From PALSA-270 sp963770915 (lineage in GTDB: Bacteria; Acidobacteriota; Terriglobia; Terriglobales; Acidobacteriaceae), in the NCBI GenBank assembly GCA_963770915.1, contig CAVYRG010000001.1, positions 2,604,001 through 2,668,000 on the forward strand: a stretch of 64,000 nucleotides of DNA. The letters are read 5' to 3'. Shown one piece after another: positions 44,267 through 53,237 of this stretch. The stretch's first letter is position 1. Every line of letters begins with the position of its first letter. A program made the translations under genes and the position numbers. Under the pieces are notes generated by a model that worked only from the letters and a program-made list of their open reading frames with translations, searched no databases and had not been told where the DNA came from.

Positions 44267-45561
44267 GCCTGTGTCCTATAGTAAAGGCCCGCGGTAGAAG
44301 TGCGGTCCAGCGTGCGCAGAAATTGGTGGCAGCGCAATAGCGTGTTCGGATCGCCGAAGTCGCCAGCCTTGGTTAGCACCGGGATACATCGGCCTCCTAT
44401 TTCGGAAGTGGCGATGGGCAGGCCCGGCTCCAGCTCCCCAAAAAGCCTAAGCTGCGAAACGCCCCATCGCCTCAGCACAGCACGGGCGGTCTCGCCACCA
44501 GTCGCGACCAAACCGCCCACGCCCCTCGCGTATGGCGCCAGCATCTCCGCGAAGGCTGTGACGAGAGCACGAACGGGCAAAACTAGTCTCTCCGAGACTT
44601 CTGAACCTTCGGCCGCCAACAACGCGACCACATCGCGCCCGGTTTGCAGGGCCCCGGAAAGCAACAGCTGTTGCCTCGGCCACCCCGGAGACTCGGGACC
44701 CGCCAACAAATCACGCGATGAAATCTCGACAATCGCTGTACCTGAGGAGCGCAGAGTCTCGACCTGATTGCGTGACGTCTGCGATGCCGTACCGACGACA
44801 AAGAGAGTTGAACCCGAAGCAAGAGGAACACTACCAATTGGCGGACCTGTCGGTGCGAGACCCGCAGCGCCGGGAAGATGATAGGCGAGGCCTGCTGAGC
44901 CGGCCCAGACAGTGCTGCGGCCGCAACCCATACCGGCGTGCGCGATCGTACGAAGATCGTCGTCTGTCTCGGCGTCGCAAACAAGAATGTCGGACGTTTC
45001 GGAGAGGGCGCGCATTTTCTGCCCAAGGCTAACATCGCCTGACCTTACGCTCTCGATTTCGACCAGCGTCACGCGCATGCCGGAGGTACACAATATCTCA
45101 AGAATGTGAGACGTGCCGGACCGCCCTTCGCGCTTCCAGATATCGGTCTGTTCCAAAGGAAATCCTTTTAGCAATTGGCGACCGTGAACAGTTGTTCGAC
45201 CATGCGCGGGAAACGCCGGCGCAAAAATCGCCACAACTCTTTCAGATTGCGAAGTGAAATCTCGTTGAGCCCGCAGTGCGGCGGCTAGTTCCGAGTCGAC
45301 GTTTCCGCGTAACGTCGAGTCCAGCTTCTTGAAGAGCAGTTGCCCTTCAACACCGTACCGATGTATCAATCTAGCGATTTCGGCGGCTGCCTTTTTGGCT
45401 TCGAGAGACCGCGTATCCGCGTCGACCGACAGCACATCCACATTGAGCGCGTTCGCACCGTCCCCCAGCACAACTGATGCGCTCAATCCGACACTGGCGC
45501 ATGCAATCCCGCAATCCGCGGCCCCTGACAAATCATCGGCGATGATCAGGATTTGCGGCAT
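44263..45561 (-). CDS. Four-carbon acid sugar kinase (DUF1537 family)
   Basis: The 432-aa protein has the DUF1537 two-domain layout. The N-terminal acid-sugar domain includes ILIIADDLSGAADCGIA, LLFKKLDSTLRGNVDSEL and FAPAFPAHGRTTVHG. The C-terminal nucleotide-binding domain includes LVATGGETARAVLRRWG and LFGELEPGLPIATSEIGG, and ends in VLTKAGDFGDPNTL. Members phosphorylate D-threonate, D-erythronate or 3-oxo-tetronate at the 4-OH. Pairing with PdxA2 points to D-threonate or D-erythronate kinase (DtnK/DenK type). It lies 12 bp after the KdgT-like permease. Confidence 0.9.
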   Translation of the reverse strand: MPQILIIADDLSGAADCGIACASVGLSASVVLGDGANALNVDVLSVDADTRSLEAKKAAAEIARLIHRYGVEGQLLFKKLDSTLRGNVDSELAAALRAQRDFTSQSERVVAIFAPAFPAHGRTTVHGRQLLKGFPLEQTDIWKREGRSGTSHILEILCTSGMRVTLVEIESVRSGDVSLGQKMRALSETSDILVCDAETDDDLRTIAHAGMGCGRSTVWAGSAGLAYHLPGAAGLAPTGPPIGSVPLASGSTLFVVGTASQTSRNQVETLRSSGTAIVEISSRDLLAGPESPGWPRQQLLLSGALQTGRDVVALLAAEGSEVSERLVLPVRALVTAFAEMLAPYARGVGGLVATGGETARAVLRRWGVSQLRLFGELEPGLPIATSEIGGRCIPVLTKAGDFGDPNTLLRCHQFLRTLDRTSTAGLYYRTQA

Positions 45562-45573
45562 ATCGGACCGTCC

Positions 45574-46533
45574 CTATTGCGCATGGGCGCTTACCCGGCG
45601 CACCCACCAGGCGGTAAGCAATGGTACGAGCAGACTGGTCACAATCACGCTGGAAGCGACTAGCAAAGTAGCCGGTGCGGCTGCTTGCGCGTACCTGGGA
45701 TTTGCCGCGGCCACCAACGTGGGCACGGCCGCCGCATTTCCCGCGGTGGTTGCGGCGGCGATCCCCGCGGTTCCGTTCCCTCCGATCAGCCGATCCACCA
45801 AGATCAACGCCGGACTGGAGATCAGAATAACCGCAATCCCCAGCGCGAAGCCAACCAAACCCGCAGCCCACACGCGATGCAAATCAAGCGTGGCGCCCAA
45901 CGCGAAGGCGAAGAACGGAATCAGAACCGTTACTCCGCGCCCCAGAAAGTCGCGCATTTCCGAATCAAGATTGCCCAGCACCATGCCAGCGAAAATCGGC
46001 AGAATGGCTCCCAACAAAGTCTGCCAGGGAAAACTGGAAAGGCCCGCGACTCCAAGTGTCACCATCGTGAGGAAGGGGCCCGATTCCAGAGACATCACAG
46101 AATAGGCGGCCGCTTCTTGCGCGGTTCCGTATTGTCCCATGAGCGCCATGTACAGGCCGCCATTGGTGTCGTTAATCGCGGCGACTACCGCCAATGTAGA
46201 AACGCCGGCGAACCAACCCGCGCTGACAGGACGCACACCGATGAAATGGCCGAGAAGAAATCCGGCAGCAATTCCCAAAGCAATTTTCGTCGCCATGAGC
46301 AGGCCGCCGCGTTCAGCAACTTGCGGAAGCGAGCGCACGTTGATAGTTGCGCCCATGCAAACGTAAAAAACCGCAAGAATAGGGAGAGCCCCGGTAAACA
46401 GAGCGCCGGTGAAGGATCCGAAGAATTCGCCCGTGTGGGGGAAGAACGTTGTAATTACCGCTCCGCCGGCAAGCGGCACAGTCATCATGCCGCCGGGCAC
46501 GCTTTCGAGTGCTTTCTTAATTCCGATGCGCAT
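45574..46533 (-). CDS. kdgT: 2-keto-3-deoxygluconate permease (KdgT) family transporter
   Basis: The ATG at 46533 gives 319 aa beginning RIGIKKALESVPGGMMTVPL, the normal KdgT N-terminus. The larger ORF to 46905 adds a glycosyltransferase remnant and is not part of the gene. About ten transmembrane helices are visible, with the family motifs FVCMGATINVR, VAAINDTNGGLYMALMGQYG and the late Gly/Ala-rich helix GIAAATTAGNAAAVPTLVA. KdgT is a proton symporter for 2-keto-3-deoxygluconate. As first gene of an operon with DUF1537 kinase and PdxA2 it probably imports a four-carbon sugar acid instead; that reassignment is inference. Confidence 0.9.
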   Translation of the reverse strand: MRIGIKKALESVPGGMMTVPLAGGAVITTFFPHTGEFFGSFTGALFTGALPILAVFYVCMGATINVRSLPQVAERGGLLMATKIALGIAAGFLLGHFIGVRPVSAGWFAGVSTLAVVAAINDTNGGLYMALMGQYGTAQEAAAYSVMSLESGPFLTMVTLGVAGLSSFPWQTLLGAILPIFAGMVLGNLDSEMRDFLGRGVTVLIPFFAFALGATLDLHRVWAAGLVGFALGIAVILISSPALILVDRLIGGNGTAGIAAATTAGNAAAVPTLVAAANPRYAQAAAPATLLVASSVIVTSLLVPLLTAWWVRRVSAHAQ

Positions 46534-46609
46534 TCTGTCCGCGAAGCTGGGTCTTTTACTTTTAAGGAGAGCTAGTGTAGCGCAATGGGTTGGGACACCT
46601 TGCCGATCT

Positions 46610-46905
46610 TGTCGACAAAAGGCTAGGAAGCGGTTCGCGTAGAGATCGGCGAGTTCGTTCGCGTCTTTCACATGCCCCAGAAACAATGCGCGCCCAGGTA
46701 CGTGATTCCCACTCCATTTTTCCCATATCTTTCGCTCTATGCCGTCTCCGACAACCAGCAAGCGGAAATTGTGACGCGAGGTCCGAGTGAGGTGGAGCAA
46801 GAGTTCGAAGAGCAATGTCAAATGTTTTTCTGGCACGAGGCGACCAACGTACAGAAGCAAAATGCCGTCGTCGATGCCGAAGTCCAGGAATCTTGAAGAG
46901 CGCAA
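46610..46905 (-). pseudogene. Glycosyltransferase (GT4) remnant
   Basis: This stretch encodes a recognisable part of a GT-B C-terminal domain: LLLYVGRLVPEKHLTLLFEL, NFRLLVVGDG and LFLGHVKDANELADLYAN. It then loses the family pattern (the expected nucleotide-sugar-binding E-x7-E motif is absent). There is no N-terminal domain: upstream DNA belongs to another remnant on the opposite strand. It is read through in frame into kdgT, which makes a false fusion ORF. Confidence 0.75.
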
Positions 46906-47515
46906 CCGGGCACGCGCTCAGGCGCTGGGCGAGTTTGAAGGCACTCGAACCTATTGCATGCAGTATCGCGGATTCCCCGGCGACCGCGATGCTGAGATGC
47001 AGGTTGACGTGACCTTTCGTTCGACCGCGACAAAGAGCTTCACGGTGGTATCCGAGAGCGGTTCCAAATTCATCATCGATCATGTGTTCAAGAAACTGCT
47101 GGAAGGAGAGGAAGAGGCCCAGGAGGAAGGGAATCGCGAGCGCACGGCGCTGAATACCGCAAATTATGACTTTACCCTGGACGGCTATGAAGTAAGTGGA
47201 ACCGGCGCCAGATACGTTCTTTCGGTGGCGCCGAAAACCAAGAGCAAGTTCCTCTACGTCGGCAAAATCTGGGTCGATGCTGCAGATTTTGCCGTCCACC
47301 CGCATCGAAGCAGAGCCCGCGAAAAACCCGTCTTTCTGGATCAAGAAAAGCAGCATCCACCACACGTGCGCGAAGGTCGATAACTTCTGGCTGCCCTTGG
47401 AGAACCAAGCCGAAAGCTGGGTGCGGCTGGGTGGCAAGGCAACCCTTTCTATCGACTATAGGAACTACAAGATCACCAAAACCGCGGCTCCCGCCAGGGT
47501 CGCAAGTACTTGCCC
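46889..47515 (+). pseudogene. Decayed outer-membrane lipoprotein-carrier-like gene (frameshift, no 5' end)
   Basis: One frame encodes RNRARAQALGEFEGTRTY...YRGFPGDRDAEMQVDVTF...KFLYVGKIWVDAADFAV and then turns into nonsense near 47297. The continuation, IEAEPAKNPSFWIKKSS...VDNFWLPLENQ...RLGGKATLSIDYRNY, lies in the next frame. Together they rebuild most of an acidobacterial exported protein that I recognise as outer-membrane lipoprotein-sorting-like. The signal peptide and start are missing, and the 5' end abuts the glycosyltransferase remnant on the other strand. One frameshift plus truncation makes function unlikely. Confidence 0.75.
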
Positions 47516-47665
47516 GGGCACCAGCAAAGATCGGTTATATGACGCGGAGCGGCCCCAAGACCAAAACTAGCCTCTTGGGTATTCCGGAAAGGCCGCCGAC
47601 TTTTTTAATCGCCTTGCGCCCTTTGCTTGGCCTCCTCAAGTACAATCTTGTCGAGGGGGAACTCT

Positions 47666-47998
47666 ATGGCAAAGCCATTAGGATTGGTGTCGATTGTTTC
47701 AGAACTAAGAGTAGAAAGAACGAAGTTGTTGAATCAGCTTAGACAAGTGGATGCAGCTCTTTCAGTTCTTGGCAAGTCGAACGGAGCAAGTTCCCACACA
47801 AGTTCCGGGCGAAGATTGTCGGCGGAAGGACGCCGGCGAATCAGCTTGGCGCAAAAGGCACGCTGGGCCCGGCAGGCTGCAAGCGGGAAGAGTGGCCCCC
47901 CGAAGCCGAGGCGGACCATGTCGGCGGCTGCACGAAGAAAGATAGCGGCCGCACAGCGAGCCCGGTGGGCGAGAGTAAAAGAAGCACAGAAAAATTAG
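47666..47998 (+). CDS. Small basic protein with repeated R-K-I-x-x-A-Q-x-A-R-W-A motifs
   Basis: ATG 47666 with GAGGGGGA ahead gives 110 aa. An N-terminal coiled-coil-like helix (VSELRVERTKLLNQLRQVDAALSVL) is followed by a Ser-rich linker and two copies of a basic motif: AEGRRRISLAQKARWARQ and AAARRKIAAAQRARWARV. The repeat resembles NUMOD3/AT-hook-like basic helices, so DNA binding is plausible. Proteins of this type are common in Acidobacteria, where I know no tested function. Confidence 0.8.
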   Translation: MAKPLGLVSIVSELRVERTKLLNQLRQVDAALSVLGKSNGASSHTSSGRRLSAEGRRRISLAQKARWARQAASGKSGPPKPRRTMSAAARRKIAAAQRARWARVKEAQKN

Positions 47999-48564
47999 AA
48001 ACGGGAAGTCGCCGGCGGGATACCAACTTGGCATCCGCGTTTAAGCGGAATAAGCTGAGCCAACCTTCCGGACGTTCTGCCGGCGGCTTCCGATATTCCA
48101 AGCACGTCCTGCACTCCCAAGAAAATCCAGCTCGCCAACATTTACAAACAGTACGGCAACCGCGGAGTTTTAGGAGCGCTTCGTATTCATCAACATCGGG
48201 CAGACGGGTCGCGCCCTTCCCAAACACAATTACGAAATGGATAATAGCGGCGTGCATGAGCCAGGGTGGACGCTATGACCGACGCTACTGTCGGTTCCCG
48301 CGAACTTATGATTCGCTCCCGGCAAGAGAATCTCCCCGTCGTCATCGGCGCTGACGACCGCGGCCACGGGCTGGAGACGCCAGTAGCAGAGAAGATTTTT
48401 TGACCCGTTCTTTACGACGAAGCCGCTCAGAGTTGGAATGGGTTTGCCAATCAGCCGCTTGATCGCGGAGTCTCATGAGGGCCGGCTATGGGCTGCGCGA
48501 CGGCCTTTTGGAGGCTGCCGGCCGATGAAAGAAATCGCAGAGGCAATCGTACTGAGTCATGCAG
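47999..48564. other. Intergenic stretch, no supported gene
   Basis: The ORFs are short and low in sense. A 42-codon frame from 48276 reads plausibly (ending DRGHGLETPVAEKIF) but has no recognised relative. I see no RNA gene or repeat here. Confidence 0.45.
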
Positions 48565-49425
48565 TCAGACAGGGTCCTTAGTTCCCTTCGACCCGTTCCT
48601 TTCTCCCAGGTAGCGAACTAGGGCATCTTGCCATGGCGGCAACGTAATGCCGTAATTCTCCAGACTCGCGGACGACAATACCGAGTACTTGGGCCGGCTG
48701 GCAGGCCTGACGAATTTGTCGCTGGTCGTCGCGCGAACCGCAGCGGGAGAGCCTGCTTGGGAAAGGATCTCGCGGGCGAATTCAAACCATGTACAATCGC
48801 CGCGATTCGTGGCGTGCACGATGCCGGACGCCCCAGCATGGCAAAGTTGAACAATGGCTCGAGCAAGGTCGGGCGCGTAGGTTGGGCATCCCCGCTGGTC
48901 ATCCACCACATCAATTGCCGGACGGCTCGCAGCTAATTTCAGAATTGTGTCAGGAAAGCAGCGCCCTTCGGCCCCATACAACCACGACGTTCGCACAATG
49001 CATGATTTCGGAACAATCTGCGTAATGGCGGCTTCGGCATCGGCCTTGGATCGGCCGTAGACAGTGCGGGGTGCGCGCGAGTCATTGGCCTCGTAGGGCG
49101 TAGTTTTCGTGCCGTCAAAAACGTAATCGGTGCTGACGAACAACAAGCTAGCACCGGATCTTTCCGCAGCTCGCGCAACATGGATAGCGCCATCCGTATT
49201 TATGGCGTGCGCCAGCCCGGGATTGGTTTCGCACCCATCCACGTCGGTGTAGGCTGCGGCCAGAATGATCCATTCGGGGCGCGTACGCTCGATGAGCCCC
49301 TGGACTTGGCGAGCGTTTCTCACGTCGCCGTCCTTTGAACCAAAGCCGCTGACCTCGTCTTCGCCCCATGCTCGTATGAGGGCCTTGCCCAGTAGGCCAG
49401 TAGCGCCGAAGATCGTGACTCGCAT
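48565..49425 (-). CDS. rfbD: dTDP-4-dehydrorhamnose reductase
   Basis: The 286-aa SDR begins VTIFGATGLLGKALIRAW (GxxGxxG). It has the conserved LLFVSTDYVFDGTK, the catalytic YGRSKADAE (Tyr-x3-Lys) and RTSWLYGAEGRCF, and ends with the RfbD-type substrate loop around RPASRPKYSVLSS. It makes dTDP-L-rhamnose from dTDP-4-keto-rhamnose. The other rfb genes (A, B, C) are not in the window. It is the last gene of the exopolysaccharide set, 130 bp after the GT fusion, suggesting that the polymer contains rhamnose. Confidence 0.93.
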   Translation of the reverse strand: MRVTIFGATGLLGKALIRAWGEDEVSGFGSKDGDVRNARQVQGLIERTRPEWIILAAAYTDVDGCETNPGLAHAINTDGAIHVARAAERSGASLLFVSTDYVFDGTKTTPYEANDSRAPRTVYGRSKADAEAAITQIVPKSCIVRTSWLYGAEGRCFPDTILKLAASRPAIDVVDDQRGCPTYAPDLARAIVQLCHAGASGIVHATNRGDCTWFEFAREILSQAGSPAAVRATTSDKFVRPASRPKYSVLSSASLENYGITLPPWQDALVRYLGERNGSKGTKDPV

Positions 49426-49555
49426 TTGAGGATAAATCCTTGATTCCGCAGTGACGGCGGCAGGCTGGTATTTTGATTTGCGCGGCCCGCCTGAGCCGAG
49501 CGCTTATGATTGTAAATAAGCGGCGCGGGGATTACTTTCCTCAATTCTCGCAAGC

Positions 49556-52003
49556 CTACGCGGCCTCTTTGGTGGGAGTGGCTGTGCGGAGCACGTCTTC
49601 GCTGGACACGGCCGCAGACGGAGGTTGGCGGTCGAGCTCAGTCGGCCGCACGAGACCCCGGTAGGCTTGGTCCAGCTGTCTGGCAATCTGGGGCCAGAGA
49701 TAGCGGTCTCGAACTTTCGCCTGGGCTTTCTGTCCAGCAGCCTTTCGGAGTGGAGCGTCGGCCATCAGCAGTCGCAACATTCGCTCCAGGTCGGATACAT
49801 TTCCCTGCTCGAAGGTGAAACCCGCGCCTTCCACAACTTCCCGGTTCTCGGGCACATTGCTGGCGAGGACGCAGACGCCGGCTCCCATAGCGTCGAGCAG
49901 GGCCAGAGAGAGGCCCTCCAAGTCGGAAGGAAGCACGAACAACATCGCGTTCACCAATAAATCATCGAGATCGTCGCCGGAAACCCAGTTCAGAAAACGG
50001 ATCCTGTCGCTTGCGCGACCGCGCAGGCGCTGGGCGTAAGCGTCGGAAGGGCTGGCGCCGCCTGCCAGCACGAGTTTCGCGTGCGTCTCGATCTTTTCAA
50101 AAGCATCAACCAGCAAATGGCAGTTCTTCTCCGGAGAGAAGCGGCCCAGGTACAGGATATAGCCATCCGAGCCGAGTCCCCACTTTGCGACCCGCGTTGG
50201 AGTCGGGCGGCGGATTCTTGCTCCGTTGGGGACATATATGGTCTCGATTCCGTGCAGTTCGCGATACTGCTGCTGCAACGTCTGCGAGACCACCATCGTC
50301 GCATTGGGAAGTCTGAGCGCAGCCCATTCCCCGGCACGGAGAACTGCCGCAGCCGTCCGCCCCCATTTCTTTCTCCTCCAGTCTTGCCCCTGGATAGTCA
50401 CGACGGTCTTCTTCCCCGCAAGCCGTGGAATCCACGAGAACAACGCGGGCCCGAGCGCATGGTAGTGCACGATGTCATAGTTATGAAATAGAGCGTGAGC
50501 GGTGCTGAGAGCGGTGTGGGCGAGGGTTTCGAGATGTTTGGTCCGAATCGCGGGAAGCCGCACCAACCGCATTCCATTGAAATCGTTCAGCGACGGCGTG
50601 AAATGCGAACGGCAATAAGCGGTGATCTCGTGCCCCATCTCGGCCAGCAGTGCGCCCGCTTCTTCGTAGTAAGTCTCGATTCCGCTGTACTTGGAAATCA
50701 CTCCGCGTCCCCCGATGAAGGCCACCCGCAGTTTGGGGCTTGAAACCCTGCGAGCCTGCGTGCGGTTCGGCCGAGTAGTGTTGCCGCCCAATTGTTCGTA
50801 GATTTGTGTCAACGCAACGTAGTGTGAGCTGCGTTGAAAACGTTCCCGCACCAACTCACGTCCAGCCTGACCCATCGCCGCAGCCTTTTCAGGATGCTCG
50901 GCGAGAAATGAGATCGCCTTCGCCATCTGACCGGCATCTCCCGTCGGAAACAAGAGGCCAGTGCGGTTGTGCTCCACTAATTCGCGCCGCGAACCCAGAT
51001 CGGAGGCGACCACCGTTCGGCCCCACGCGAAGGACTCAACAATGCTCTTGCCAAACGTCTCGTAAGCGCGCGAGGGCAGCACGGTGAACTTTGCGGCCGC
51101 GATCCTCTGCTCTAACTCGGCCGCACGGAGATACCCGAGAAATTCCACATTGCGAAGGCCCAACCGTTGGGCCAACCGATCGAGTTCGGGGCGCTGTGGC
51201 CCCTCGCCGGCGATTTGCAAGCGAACTTGCGGAATCAGCAGCATGGCGCGCAGCAGGTCCGTCACTCCTTTTTCCGGCGACAACCGGCCGAAATAGAGGA
51301 TCGGAGCGTCGACAGCCGGCTCCGGCGGCATAACAGGGATTTGCTGAAAATGCGGCAGGACCTGGATTTTATTCGCGTCCCAGCCGTTCGCCGTCAGCTT
51401 ATCCTTCACGAACTGGCTGGGGGCAAGAAAGAGGTCGACGCATTTTTCGTAGGTTCGCAGCCATTTGTGGACGTAGGCTTCGGCTCCGAGAACCCAAGCC
51501 GATCCTCTCGGCCCCGCGTAACAGCCTTCGCTTACGACGTGCCAGAACCTTCCGCCATGGCAGCGCTCGCACGCTTGCCCATGAGAAACCAGGTTGTAAC
51601 TTGGACAGAGCAGCTTGAAATCGTTCAGGTGATAAAGAACCGGGATCCCCTGCGCCTTCAGCTCCCAGAGGATCGATGGCGACAAATGGTGATAGATATT
51701 GCGAACGTGGGCCACGTCCGGACGGAACTCAGCGATCATGGCCCGCAACCGGCGGCGCGCCTGGAGTGAGTAGATCGCGTGCGCGGCCAGCCGGACGCGC
51801 TGAAGGGGCCCAGAGTCGGGATTTTTGAAACTGATTTCGGGAACGAAGTGCTGGTCGTGGGGCGCTTTCTCGCCGCGCGGATCGGCCATCGAGAACAGAG
51901 CACCTTCATGCCCATATTCGCGCATGAGATCCATTACGTCGAACAAGTAGGCCTCGGTGCCGCTGAAACGGAAGTTATATTTGTTGCAGTAGAGGATTCT
52001 CAT
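49556..52003 (-). CDS. Two-domain glycosyltransferase (GT4-GT4 fusion)
   Basis: ATG 52003 overlaps the upstream GT by 29 bp and gives 815 aa. Residues 1-390 are one complete GT-B enzyme (MRILYCNKYNFRFSGTEAYL; sugar-nucleotide site ILYFGRLSPEKGVTDLL; catalytic E-x7-E around FGKSIVESFAWG). After a linker with many Thr and Arg, residues about 415-790 form a second (VAFIGGRGVISKYSGIETYY; YILYLGRFSPEKNCHLLV; DLEGLSLALLDAMG). The two halves differ, so this is a fusion of distinct enzymes that may add two sugars in succession. It has no transmembrane segment and probably works at the inner face of the cytoplasmic membrane on a lipid-linked intermediate. Confidence 0.9.
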   Translation of the reverse strand: MRILYCNKYNFRFSGTEAYLFDVMDLMREYGHEGALFSMADPRGEKAPHDQHFVPEISFKNPDSGPLQRVRLAAHAIYSLQARRRLRAMIAEFRPDVAHVRNIYHHLSPSILWELKAQGIPVLYHLNDFKLLCPSYNLVSHGQACERCHGGRFWHVVSEGCYAGPRGSAWVLGAEAYVHKWLRTYEKCVDLFLAPSQFVKDKLTANGWDANKIQVLPHFQQIPVMPPEPAVDAPILYFGRLSPEKGVTDLLRAMLLIPQVRLQIAGEGPQRPELDRLAQRLGLRNVEFLGYLRAAELEQRIAAAKFTVLPSRAYETFGKSIVESFAWGRTVVASDLGSRRELVEHNRTGLLFPTGDAGQMAKAISFLAEHPEKAAAMGQAGRELVRERFQRSSHYVALTQIYEQLGGNTTRPNRTQARRVSSPKLRVAFIGGRGVISKYSGIETYYEEAGALLAEMGHEITAYCRSHFTPSLNDFNGMRLVRLPAIRTKHLETLAHTALSTAHALFHNYDIVHYHALGPALFSWIPRLAGKKTVVTIQGQDWRRKKWGRTAAAVLRAGEWAALRLPNATMVVSQTLQQQYRELHGIETIYVPNGARIRRPTPTRVAKWGLGSDGYILYLGRFSPEKNCHLLVDAFEKIETHAKLVLAGGASPSDAYAQRLRGRASDRIRFLNWVSGDDLDDLLVNAMLFVLPSDLEGLSLALLDAMGAGVCVLASNVPENREVVEGAGFTFEQGNVSDLERMLRLLMADAPLRKAAGQKAQAKVRDRYLWPQIARQLDQAYRGLVRPTELDRQPPSAAVSSEDVLRTATPTKEAA

Positions 52004-53237
52004 GCCGAATGGTGTTCGCGTTTTCTCCGAGGCGGGCCAGGAACAGATCGGCAAAGGCCCCTAGATTGCGGTCACGGTTGAAATGCTCCAGCACACGGCG
52101 ACGGGCAGCTCGCCGCATCGGTCCCAGCGCAGCTTCGACCTCGCGGACGGCCTCGACCTGGGCAACGAAGTCCTCGATCGATCCGGAGCGGTACAAGAAG
52201 CCGGTCTTTCCGTGCTCCACGAGTTCGGGAATTCCTGTGATGGCCGGAGCCAAAACCGGGCAGCCGTAGGCCATGGCTTCCATGAGGACAAGAGGAATAC
52301 CTTCGCTCCGGCTGGTGAGCACGACCAGGTTGCTCGCGGCGTAATACGCGCCGAGCTGTTGGCGGTTCACATGACCGATTAGTTTGACCTGTTGAGCTAG
52401 GCCTAACTCCCAGATGAGGCGCTCCAGCGCTTTTCGCTCCTGGCCTTCGCCGGCGATGAAACACAGAAAGCGCAAGTTGCGTGCTTTAAGAAGAGCACAT
52501 GCTCGCACCAGAAAAGCGTGGTCTTTGACCGGGTGTAGCCGCCCCACCGCCAGCATGACGAAAGGATCGGGCGCGGGCGCCGTCGTATTGAACGCGCTGA
52601 ACTCGCGAGGTGCAGCCACTCCCATTCTCCGAACAACAATTTTGCTGGATTCAACTTGCGGGTATTTTCCCTGGATGTGCCCGCGGTTGAACTCGGAGAC
52701 CGTCATGCAGAACCGGCAGTTTTTGAGCTTCACATCCAGGTACGAGGGCTGGCGCAGCAAGTCGGATCCGTGCAGAGTCATGCTGAAGGTGGCGCCGGAA
52801 AGCCGGGCGGCAACCATGGCAACCCACGATGAAAAATAACCGTGGTGGACATGGATATGGGTGACGTCGCGCCTGCCCAGCAGCAGCGCGTAGTATGCGC
52901 CCAGCCAAGTGTGAAGCAGGGCACGGAGGCGCCGGCCCGGAGATTCACTGCCCCGTGCAACTACACGGATAGCAAGATCTGACAGCACGGCGGACCTGCG
53001 CAAACAAAGCCAAGCCGCGCGCAGCAGCAAACCAAATCGCAATGGCCGAAGATACAGGGTTTCGTCGGCGAGCGGCTTCAGGTGAGCTTCTAAATTCGCC
53101 TCGGGCTGGCGGGCGCTGCACAGGAGTACATCGATGCCTCGGCGCCGCAGTTCCAAAACTTCTTCCACTACATACGGCTCGACCGGCGAGGGGCACTGGT
53201 TCGCAAGGTATGCGAGTTTAAGGCGGGTCCTAGGCAC
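51975..53237 (-). CDS. Glycosyltransferase family 4
   Basis: The GTG at 53237, with GAGGA in front, overlaps the upstream stop by 8 bp (GTGCCTAG) and gives 420 aa; the longer ORF to 53300 overlaps more. GT-B fold: an N-terminal domain with THIHVHHGYFSSWVAMVAA and MTLHGSDLL, a C-terminal domain with VMLAVGRLHPVKDHAFLV and the E-x7-E motif in SRSEGIPLVLMEAMAYGCPV. It probably transfers a hexose within repeat-unit assembly of the exopolysaccharide. Confidence 0.9.
   Translation of the reverse strand: MPRTRLKLAYLANQCPSPVEPYVVEEVLELRRRGIDVLLCSARQPEANLEAHLKPLADETLYLRPLRFGLLLRAAWLCLRRSAVLSDLAIRVVARGSESPGRRLRALLHTWLGAYYALLLGRRDVTHIHVHHGYFSSWVAMVAARLSGATFSMTLHGSDLLRQPSYLDVKLKNCRFCMTVSEFNRGHIQGKYPQVESSKIVVRRMGVAAPREFSAFNTTAPAPDPFVMLAVGRLHPVKDHAFLVRACALLKARNLRFLCFIAGEGQERKALERLIWELGLAQQVKLIGHVNRQQLGAYYAASNLVVLTSRSEGIPLVLMEAMAYGCPVLAPAITGIPELVEHGKTGFLYRSGSIEDFVAQVEAVREVEAALGPMRRAARRRVLEHFNRDRNLGAFADLFLARLGENANTIRHENPLLQQI

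Noticed and set aside
46534..46905. A natural glycosyltransferase-KdgT fusion
   Set aside because: The glycosyltransferase part is only a fragment, the join has no linker, and a normal KdgT start exists at 46533.
46562..47437. 291-aa minus-strand ORF
   Set aside because: Antisense shadow of the lipoprotein-carrier remnant; composition is biased and no motif is present.
47965..48354. 129-aa plus-strand ORF after the small basic protein
   Set aside because: It starts inside the preceding gene, lacks a ribosome binding site and reads as random, Arg/Ser-rich sequence.
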